This document shows, piece by piece, positions 1 through 5,214 of a stretch of 5,214 bases of DNA. The stretch comes from Deltaproteobacteria bacterium (lineage in GTDB: Bacteria > Desulfobacterota > DSM-4660 > Desulfatiglandales > Desulfatiglandaceae). The DNA lies in assembly GCA_018644785.1 (NCBI GenBank), contig JABGPV010000333.1, positions 1-5,214 on the forward strand, given 5' to 3'. The notes under the pieces were generated by a model. The model did not search any database and had not been told where the DNA came from. It saw only the letters and a program-made list of their open reading frames with translations. The position numbers were made by a program, and so were the translations under genes. The first letter of the stretch is position 1, and each line of letters begins with the position of its first letter.

Positions 1-1030
1 CGAATTGCCCCGTATGTTCCGGCCGGGTTTTAAAAATGTTGTCAAATGACTGCAGCATGGCGTCGGGCATGCCGCCCGGGCATCGGGCAAGAACAATGAC
101 GGCACCTCCGGGTTTTGTGGTCATGAGGGAAGCGGGAATAATGGGTTTCATGATCTGGGGGCCTTCGTCGTAGGGCTCAGCCGACACAATGGTGACATCC
201 GCCGCTTCTTTCATTTGAAAGGCATAGTTCTGTTTGCTTCTTTCGATCCCTGTCTTGTGGGCTTCTTTAAAATGCCCGGCCACCACATCAACCACCCGCT
301 CACGGGCGTCAAAGATGCAGTTGACAATAAAGTTCAGACCCGCCGCTTCCGCCATGCGGCAGACCTCGCGATAGAAGGGGTTGGTTTCGGTATGTCCCAG
401 AACACATCCCGGCTCCGGTGTGTAATGAAAGTGATGTTCACTGATGGATTTAAAATCGGCGACCCCGGGGAAGAGAATCTTGGCGCCGCCACCAAACCCG
501 TTCATGGGGTGGGGAAAAATGGATCCGACACCGATTTTAAGTTGAGCCCGGGCCACAAAAGGGTTAATGGCGACTTCTTCCCCCGTGGAAAGCCTTCCGA
601 TGGGTACCAAGTTGTTGGCATGACAGTCATGCTGGACCACACGGTATTCCCGAAGAACAGCTTTTCCCACCTTGGCCTCAAGCTCTTTTTCCGAGGCAAA
701 ACGATGTGTGCCAAGGGCTACCACGATGGTGATGCGTTTTGGAGCGACTCCGGCTTTGATAAGCGCATGAAGGATGGGTGGAAGCATCTGATAAACCGGC
801 GTTGCGCGGGCTGGATCATCCACTATAATGGCCACTTCTCCATCATTTTTAACCATCTCAGAAAGCGTGGGGGTTCCTACGGGGAAAGCCAGAGCGTTTT
901 TTACCAGATTCCCGACGGGCGTTGCAGGTGCGGCCCCGGTGATCCGGGTGTGTTTTAAAACGGTCCATTCCGGCGGTAGGGAAAAGGTTTGCTTGTCTTC
1001 GCCATAATAGAGGAAATAATTATTCTGCAT
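1..1030 (-). CDS. LarA-like nickel-pincer-dependent 2-hydroxyacid racemase (DUF2088 family), C-terminus outside window
   Basis: The reading frame opens at ATG 1030-1028 and runs without a stop to base 1, giving 343 residues; the family is usually about 420-430, so roughly 80 C-terminal residues lie beyond the edge. Family members interconvert the two enantiomers of a 2-hydroxyacid by hydride transfer, using a nickel-pincer nucleotide bound covalently to a lysine. Visible motifs are DDPARATP (71-78; counterpart of the DDxTRxTP phosphate/substrate motif), ALGTHR (105-110, catalytic His109), FPH at 172-174 (second catalytic His174), GGAK at 181-184 (Lys184, cofactor attachment), the HH pair at 199-200 (nickel ligand position) and a QxxK at 292-295. 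The positions almost coincide with those of Lactobacillus plantarum LarA (H108, H174, K184, H200), recalled from the literature. No signal peptide is visible, so it is probably cytoplasmic. Activity would need cofactor made by LarB, LarC and LarE, which are not encoded here. The family is secure; the substrate (lactate, malate, an aromatic hydroxyacid or other) is unknown, so no gene symbol is given. Confidence 0.9.
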   Translation of the reverse strand, partial: MQNNYFLYYGEDKQTFSLPPEWTVLKHTRITGAAPATPVGNLVKNALAFPVGTPTLSEMVKNDGEVAIIVDDPARATPVYQMLPPILHALIKAGVAPKRITIVVALGTHRFASEKELEAKVGKAVLREYRVVQHDCHANNLVPIGRLSTGEEVAINPFVARAQLKIGVGSIFPHPMNGFGGGAKILFPGVADFKSISEHHFHYTPEPGCVLGHTETNPFYREVCRMAEAAGLNFIVNCIFDARERVVDVVAGHFKEAHKTGIERSKQNYAFQMKEAADVTIVSAEPYDEGPQIMKPIIPASLMTTKPGGAVIVLARCPGGMPDAMLQSFDNIFKTRPEHTGQF

Positions 1031-1035
1031 AGGGT

Positions 1036-1040
1036 CTCTT
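1036..1040 (-). promoter_or_regulatory. Probable ribosome binding site of the LarA-like gene
   Basis: On the minus strand the bases before the ATG read AAGAGACCCT. The AAGAG core lies five bases from the start codon and is a modest Shine-Dalgarno match. No other in-frame ATG lies between this start and the preceding channel gene's stop, and the N-terminal sequence that follows (MQNNYFLYYG) looks like the start of related proteins, so the start is well supported. The 32-base gap to the channel gene shows no hairpin. Confidence 0.5.
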
Positions 1041-1062
1041 ATGATGGAGGGTTATGATTTTT

Positions 1063-2430
1063 TTAGGAAGATTTCTCCGTTGTGTCAAGGTTCATTTTGT
1101 TTTTTTCGGAAACATGCACAACACGCAACGATGATTCTGGATCCAGGTGTACATCACGCTGCGGATACGGTATTTCAATTCCATGCGCTTTGAGGGTATC
1201 CCAGATGCTGAGCATGACTTCGCTGGTGATATTGGCGACCCCGTTTTGGGGGTCCCGAATCCAAAAGCGCAGTTGCAGATCTATGGAATTGTCTCCGAAT
1301 CCCACCAGCAGGCATTTCGGCGCCGGGTTGTTCAGCACTCTTTCGATGTCTTTGGGGGCATTTTTGATGAGTTCCATCGCTTTATGGGGGTCCGCATCAT
1401 AGGAGATGCCCACCGGCACCTTGATTCGGATTTTCTGGGTGGAGTAGGACCAGTTGATGACCTGCTGGGTGATGAGGTCTTCATTGGGGATCAGGTATTC
1501 TTTTTCATCCCGGGTGACCACTGAGACGCAGCGGCCCCCCATGTGTTTGACATAACCATATACGTCCTGCAGTTGCACCACATCCCCCGGTTTGACGGAT
1601 TTGTCCGAGAGCAGGATGAGGCCGCTGATGAAATTTCCCACGATCTTCTGCAATCCGAATCCGATACCCACGCCGATGGCGCCGCTTAACAGCGCCAGGG
1701 CCGACAGATCAATCCCCACGCTGTTTAAGGCCACCAGCGTCACCATGACGATCATGACAATATTGAGACTTTTGGTGAGCATCAGACGGGTGGACGGGGA
1801 CAGTGCGGAGACGGTGGCCAGCTTCTTTTCCATGAGTCCACTGACCCAGTTGACGCCTCGAAGGAGGATGAACAGGACAAAGATGGCTTTGATGAGGGAA
1901 AGCAGTGTGAGCTTGACGTCCCCGATGGTAAACCCGATACCCGCCAGCAGTGAAACGGTTTTATCCAGGACGCCAAGAATATTGAGGGCCGCAAGCAGCC
2001 AGCATGCTGCGGCAATGAGTCTGGACCAGAACCGGTCCGGAATGACGGAAGTGGCCAGTTGTATCACAACCCAGGCCATGGACAGGTTGAGGGCCAGGTT
2101 CAGCAGGAATATTCGGTGCCCGATCCAGTCAATGGTCCGAATGCTCAGCCAGAGCACAAATATGCTGAAAATAAGGGGGAGCAAGTCCAGGAACCGGCCC
2201 AGAATTCCCGTAATGAATCTTCCCTTGACAACGTCTTCTTTTCGTCTGGATAAAATGATGCGTCGGATCCATCGGCCCATAATGGATCCAACGATCCATG
2301 CCACCAACAGGAAGGAGACCTGCTCCAGGATCTGGACGAGGTTTTCCCAGACGAAGATATTGGACATGACCCAGGTTTTTAACGCCAGCAGTTGTACCAG
2401 AAACGTATCGTAGTTAAAAAATGAATTCAT
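1063..2430 (-). CDS. MscS-family small-conductance mechanosensitive ion channel with extra N-terminal membrane helices
   Basis: A 455-residue inner-membrane protein. Such channels open under membrane tension and release small solutes during hypo-osmotic shock. Hydrophobic segments are visible at about 35-54, 82-98, 107-126, 137-154, 173-191 and 221-236, followed by the pore helix (about 243-275), so there are about seven helices against three in E. coli MscS. The pore helix carries GAIGVGIGFGLQ then GNFISG, the pattern of the larger MscS relatives such as MscK and YnaI. Aligned by hand on the conserved Gln, the E. coli gate residues L105 and L109 become V254 and F258, and the hinge G113 becomes K262. 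The cytoplasmic beta domain follows (PGDVVQL 281-287, YLIPNEDL 312-319), then an alpha/beta domain ending in IPYPQRDVHL (420-429), and a charged tail of about 26 residues. It sits between two enzyme genes, so it may serve their metabolite load; that is inference. Alternative starts are unlikely: an in-frame stop lies eight codons upstream. Confidence 0.95.
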   Translation of the reverse strand: MNSFFNYDTFLVQLLALKTWVMSNIFVWENLVQILEQVSFLLVAWIVGSIMGRWIRRIILSRRKEDVVKGRFITGILGRFLDLLPLIFSIFVLWLSIRTIDWIGHRIFLLNLALNLSMAWVVIQLATSVIPDRFWSRLIAAACWLLAALNILGVLDKTVSLLAGIGFTIGDVKLTLLSLIKAIFVLFILLRGVNWVSGLMEKKLATVSALSPSTRLMLTKSLNIVMIVMVTLVALNSVGIDLSALALLSGAIGVGIGFGLQKIVGNFISGLILLSDKSVKPGDVVQLQDVYGYVKHMGGRCVSVVTRDEKEYLIPNEDLITQQVINWSYSTQKIRIKVPVGISYDADPHKAMELIKNAPKDIERVLNNPAPKCLLVGFGDNSIDLQLRFWIRDPQNGVANITSEVMLSIWDTLKAHGIEIPYPQRDVHLDPESSLRVVHVSEKNKMNLDTTEKSS

Positions 2431-2451
2431 AGTGTCGCTTGGGGAGCCTTT
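2431..2451 (-). other. 21-base junction between the ThDP enzyme and MscS genes, without a well-placed ribosome binding site
   Basis: After the TAG stop at 2454-2452 the minus strand reads AAAGGCTCCCCAAGCGACACT before the ATG. The only purine-rich match, AAAGG at 2451-2447, is 16 bases from the start codon, further than the usual 5-10. The stop and the next ATG share a frame. Translation of the channel gene may therefore depend on ribosomes finishing the upstream gene, or initiate weakly. No promoter or terminator is seen. Confidence 0.4.
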
Positions 2452-4182
2452 CTACAACGCCTCGAGGAATTGGTGTTTGACCGGGTCCACGTCCACATGA
2501 ATGACGGAACATTTCTCCGAGCCGATGGCCCGCTTGATGGCGGTTTTGAGCCCTGCCGGGTCTGACACCCTTTCTCCCATGGCGCCCATGGCCTGGGCGA
2601 TCAAATCAAAGCGGGTATTCCATTTGTATTCATCCGGGCTTTCAGCCTTTGATGCTTCTTTTTGAATAGAGAGCGAAGAAAACGGATCGGGTTTTACGGG
2701 TTCAGAGGTGTTGTCATTGAGCACAATGAAAATGACCGGCAGATCTGTTCGTATGCTGGTTTCGATTTCTCTCTGGTTCAGGCACATGGCGCCGTCTCCC
2801 ATGATGGCATAGACCTGCCGTTCCGGAAAGGCCGCTTTGGCCCCGATGGCATGGGGGGAACCGGATCCCACATATCCCATAATAGGGGCGTCGAGGATGG
2901 TATTGGGAACACGCACCTCATGAAAATAATGGCCCCAGGCGAGGGCCTTCCCCCCGTCAATGACCAAAATGGCGTCGTCATCAAATATCTCTTGGCAGAC
3001 GGCGGGCACCTGGGCCGGATTAAGCGGTGCATCTTTGTCATCCAACTGCTTATCCAGTTTTTTACGTATGGTGCTGCAAGCCTTTTGATATGTTTTGATT
3101 TTCTTTTGGCGCTCCTCAAGATCGTTGACCTCTTTGATCTTTTTGAGTGACTCAATCAGCTCCATGAGGAAGCCCTTCACATCGGCTTGAACCGCCAGGT
3201 CGGTGGCCCTGGTTGAACCCAGGATCTCCGAATCCAGATCCACCTGAATCAGTTTCTGGGAAGAAGCGGGAGCCCATTGTGGCGGGACGCCCCAGCCATC
3301 CGTCTCACCCATACGGGACCCCAGGACCAGGGCCACATCGGCATCATTACGGATGCGGGTGACCACCTCTTTGTAAATCAAGGGGATGGCCTGCTCTAAT
3401 CGTTCATCAACTACTGATCGGGCGCTCCAACTGGTGGTGATCGTGGCGCAGAGAAGGGTTGCCAGTTCCTGAAGCTCGGAGAAAGCTTGTGCATGTACAA
3501 CACCACCACCCGCATGAATCATGGGCCGCTTGGCGCCGGACAGCATGCGGGCCGTTTTTTCCACCTGTTGGGGATTGGCGGGCATTGAATTGTATGTTTG
3601 GTAACCGGAGGGCGGGCGAAACCATGCCGGATTGAGATCATAGTCGGTGCTCATGATATTTTCAGGGATATCGATGTGCACCACACCGGGCCGGCCCATT
3701 CGGGATTTCCTGAGGGCGGTCTGCAAAATTTCGGCGATCCGGGTGTGACTCGTGACGTTGCAGCTCCATTTGGTGATGGGCCGGGTGGCTTCAACTTGCT
3801 GGAAATATTGAAATGTACCCCCCCTGTCCGGATAGCTGATGCCCTCGCGACGGGTGCTGGTAATCAACAGGATACGATTCCCTTCCGCGTTCTCCAGGGC
3901 AACACCGGTGAGCACATTGGCCACGCCCGGACCGTTGCTGGCGATGCATACTCCCAGTTTTCCGGATACCCGTGCATAGGCACCGGCCATATGCACCCCA
4001 TTGGATTCGTGCCTTGGGGTCACCAGGCGGATGCCGTTGGGCTTAAGGCTTGAATAGAGGCCGAAATAGGAGCCGTCAATGATGCCGAAGACCGTATCAA
4101 TGCCTTCGGCTGCAAGGATTCTGGAAACAATACCGCCGCCTTTGATGGTTTCTTTTTTTTGGGGAAGCCTTGGGATTTTCAT
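2452..4182 (-). CDS. Thiamine-diphosphate-dependent enzyme, acetolactate synthase-like superfamily (substrate unknown)
   Basis: A 576-residue protein with the three domains of the acetolactate synthase / pyruvate oxidase / benzoylformate decarboxylase superfamily, at the usual length. These cytoplasmic enzymes cleave or join carbon-carbon bonds next to a carbonyl, using ThDP and magnesium. The N-terminal PYR domain (about 15-180) has RHESNGVHMAGAYAR at 57-71, with Glu59 as the cofactor-activating glutamate, and SNGPGVAN at 82-89. The middle domain (about 205-345) includes GAKRPMIHAGGGV, GSRMGETDGWG (288-298) and IQVDLDSE (312-319). A charged linker (about 345-385) leads to the PP domain, with the ThDP motif GDGAMCLNQREIET at 462-475 and the expected magnesium-binding Asn at 489 in LND. 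The stretch after it (NTSEPVKPDPFSS, 491-503) does not look like the usual acetolactate synthase sequence, so a true biosynthetic IlvB/IlvI is unlikely; no small regulatory subunit lies nearby. Candidates include a 2-oxoacid decarboxylase, a carboligase or a lyase. The superfamily is certain; the reaction is not. Confidence 0.92.
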   Translation of the reverse strand: MKIPRLPQKKETIKGGGIVSRILAAEGIDTVFGIIDGSYFGLYSSLKPNGIRLVTPRHESNGVHMAGAYARVSGKLGVCIASNGPGVANVLTGVALENAEGNRILLITSTRREGISYPDRGGTFQYFQQVEATRPITKWSCNVTSHTRIAEILQTALRKSRMGRPGVVHIDIPENIMSTDYDLNPAWFRPPSGYQTYNSMPANPQQVEKTARMLSGAKRPMIHAGGGVVHAQAFSELQELATLLCATITTSWSARSVVDERLEQAIPLIYKEVVTRIRNDADVALVLGSRMGETDGWGVPPQWAPASSQKLIQVDLDSEILGSTRATDLAVQADVKGFLMELIESLKKIKEVNDLEERQKKIKTYQKACSTIRKKLDKQLDDKDAPLNPAQVPAVCQEIFDDDAILVIDGGKALAWGHYFHEVRVPNTILDAPIMGYVGSGSPHAIGAKAAFPERQVYAIMGDGAMCLNQREIETSIRTDLPVIFIVLNDNTSEPVKPDPFSSLSIQKEASKAESPDEYKWNTRFDLIAQAMGAMGERVSDPAGLKTAIKRAIGSEKCSVIHVDVDPVKHQFLEAL

Positions 4183-4197
4183 GATTTTTTTCCTTTA
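4183..4197 (-). promoter_or_regulatory. Ribosome binding site of the ThDP enzyme gene, overlapping the SDR gene's end
   Basis: The minus strand reads TAAAGGAAAAAAATC before the ATG at 4182. TAA (4197-4195) is the SDR stop codon, and the Shine-Dalgarno core TAAAGGA borrows its bases, with an A-rich spacer of about eight bases to the start. This is the best ribosome site in the window. It places the two genes 12 bases apart and suggests translational coupling. Confidence 0.7.
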
Positions 4198-5214
4198 TGC
4201 AATTTTTCGGGTATCCAGATAGAACCTGAAGACGTCTTCGCTGGTCTTGAGGGGGGTATAACCGAATTCATTTTTCAGCTTCTGATTGCTTAAGACGGGC
4301 CGATATTTCAGAAAGACCACCTGTTCCGGTCCATAGGGCGGCAGGTTGTCGTTCAGCAGCTCAAAAAGCGGGCCGATGTTTTCAGGTAGAATCTGCCCGA
4401 GCTGGTTCTGGGCTTTGTGAAGTTTTTCCACAAGCGGATGGACACTCCTGGGGAGGAACCCCGTGAGCATATCCTGGACCAATTGAAAGTTCATGATGAC
4501 CGGGCCGATGATGGACGGGATGGATTTCTTCATGTCGGATTGAAACCCCTTGATTTTCTGAAATAACCCAAAGAGTTTTTCAAGAAGGGTATCTGAAACC
4601 GCCACATACCGTTTTTCCAGAATACCGGCGATCTGTTTCATGGTCAAGGCGCCATCCCCTGCAAGGTTGTAAATCCCTGTCTTATCTTCCATGATGCCCT
4701 TTTTAATGCAGTTGACCACATCCTGATCCCAGATAAACACAAAAGGAGAGTCGGATCCTTTGATACCGAGGACGATTTTTTTCTCAAAAAGGTTGGTGAT
4801 CTGGTTGCTGACATTTTCTCCCAGAATGGTACCGGGACGAAATACAATCTGTTTCAACTGGGGATACTGGGCCCGATATTCCGCCAGCATTTCTTCAACC
4901 AGCCGTTTGTGGTAGGAATAGGGAAATTCCCTGTTTCCTCTGATGGGGTCATCCTCCGTCAGCAAGGCCTGGTTATCGGCATGGTAGCCGTAGGCGGCGC
5001 CACTACTGGTGACGATGATTTTCTTCACGCGGTTTTCGATGCAGGCGTTCAAGATATTCTGGGTGCCGATGACGTCAACGGAATACGTAAGGTCATGGGA
5101 ACTCCCTTTGGGGGGTGTCACAATGGTGGCCAGATGGACAATGGCGTCGACCGAATGGGCTTTAATGATCCTGTTCATCTCCAGAGACCGGACATCGGCT
5201 TTCAAATAGGTGAT
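4195..5214 (-). CDS. Extended SDR / NAD-dependent epimerase-dehydratase family protein, N-terminus outside window
   Basis: The frame is open to the window edge, so 339 residues are visible. The first possible start inside (TTG at 5205) is not the real one: the codons before it (ITY) continue the Rossmann fold, and the dinucleotide-binding GxxGxxG loop that opens this family, about 50-60 residues earlier, is missing. Visible from the edge are KADVRS (5-10), the VDAIVHLA strand (22-29), VTSSGAAYG (68-76) with the catalytic Ser, YSYHK at 99-103 (the YxxxK pair), FRPGTILG (125-132) and a WDQDVV segment (162-167). These support NAD(P)-dependent oxidation, reduction or epimerisation of a hydroxyl or sugar-like substrate in the cytoplasm. 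After GDGALTMKQIAGIL (186-199) there is a helical region of about 100 residues before a family-like ending (KYRPVLSNQKLKNEFGYTP, 303-321), considerably longer than usual. Substrate and cofactor are not readable. As first gene seen in the cluster, it may share the operon promoter, which would lie beyond 5214. Confidence 0.85.
   Translation of the reverse strand: MTYLKADVRSLEMNRIIKAHSVDAIVHLATIVTPPKGSSHDLTYSVDVIGTQNILNACIENRVKKIIVTSSGAAYGYHADNQALLTEDDPIRGNREFPYSYHKRLVEEMLAEYRAQYPQLKQIVFRPGTILGENVSNQITNLFEKKIVLGIKGSDSPFVFIWDQDVVNCIKKGIMEDKTGIYNLAGDGALTMKQIAGILEKRYVAVSDTLLEKLFGLFQKIKGFQSDMKKSIPSIIGPVIMNFQLVQDMLTGFLPRSVHPLVEKLHKAQNQLGQILPENIGPLFELLNDNLPPYGPEQVVFLKYRPVLSNQKLKNEFGYTPLKTSEDVFRFYLDTRKIA

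Larger units (their letters stand above)
1..5214 (-). other. Probable four-gene operon: SDR, ThDP enzyme, MscS channel, LarA homologue
   Basis: All four genes point the same way with gaps of 12, 21 and 32 bases and no terminator-like hairpin with a T run between them, which is the usual sign of co-transcription. Both ends leave the window, so the promoter, the terminator and possible further members (for instance larB, larC, larE, a transporter or a regulator) are not visible. Co-transcription is inferred from spacing alone. Confidence 0.75.

Noticed and set aside
215..958. A 247-codon plus-strand open frame
   Set aside because: It lies wholly antisense to the LarA-like gene, whose frame carries clear family motifs; the plus-strand translation shows no domain or sensible start context.
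2264..2300. Repeated GGATCC and ATCCAT words resembling a small inverted repeat
   Set aside because: They lie inside the channel gene and are explained by codons for Met, Trp, Ile and Arg; there is no longer palindrome.
1592..2413. A 273-codon plus-strand open frame opposite the channel gene
   Set aside because: It is a shadow of the membrane protein codons: the product is Ser/Arg/Met-rich without motifs, and the minus-strand MscS motifs are unmistakable.
2431..2454. TAG stop of the ThDP gene in frame with the channel start, suggesting readthrough or pyrrolysine fusion
   Set aside because: A shared frame occurs by chance one time in three, both proteins end and begin at normal family boundaries, and the TAG sits at the natural C-terminus.
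3598..4053. A 151-codon plus-strand open frame opposite the ThDP gene
   Set aside because: It is antisense to the conserved PYR domain and has no recognisable domain.
4153..4160. A run of eight A on the coding strand in codons 8-10 of the ThDP gene, as a possible slippage or phase-variation site
   Set aside because: The A AAA AAG heptamer present here is not in the frame needed for classical -1 frameshifting, and the full-length frame is intact. Transcript slippage is possible but unsupported.
5203..5205. TTG as the start codon of the SDR gene
   Set aside because: The frame continues upstream to the window edge, the protein would lack its nucleotide-binding loop, and no ribosome site can be seen in the nine bases left.

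Overview
The window holds four protein genes, all on the minus strand, separated by only 12, 21 and 32 bases. They probably form one operon that runs from beyond base 5214 to beyond base 1. In transcription order they are: an extended SDR / NAD-dependent epimerase-dehydratase family protein (5' end cut off by the window edge), a thiamine-diphosphate (ThDP) enzyme of the acetolactate synthase-like superfamily, an MscS-family mechanosensitive channel with extra N-terminal membrane helices, and a LarA-like nickel-pincer-dependent 2-hydroxyacid racemase (3' end cut off by the other window edge). No stretch of 300 bases lacks a gene. I found no RNA gene, mobile element, CRISPR array, terminator or credible internal promoter.

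Organism: a Gram-negative bacterium with roughly balanced base composition (judged by eye, not counted). The mix of a LarA homologue, a ThDP enzyme and a long epimerase in one operon, and the general look of the proteins, suggests an anaerobe such as a sulfate-reducing Desulfobacterota (former Deltaproteobacteria). This is an inference from resemblance only; nothing in the window fixes the taxon.

Layout: 5214-4195 SDR; the 12-base gap carries a good ribosome binding site for the ThDP gene, directly after the SDR stop codon; 4182-2452 ThDP enzyme; 2430-1063 MscS channel, with no well-placed ribosome binding site and so perhaps translationally coupled; 1030-1 LarA homologue, 343 residues visible.

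How they may work together: a nucleotide-dependent oxidoreductase or epimerase, a ThDP carboligase or decarboxylase and a 2-hydroxyacid racemase all fit chemistry on small hydroxy- or oxo-acids, and the MscS channel could vent the solutes or relieve turgor. No substrate can be read from the sequence. The LarA homologue keeps every expected cofactor and catalytic residue, whereas the ThDP enzyme and the SDR each have a distinctive region (after the GDG motif, and a helical C-terminal insertion, respectively). The four-gene arrangement is the most interesting feature here, as a candidate uncharacterised hydroxyacid pathway.
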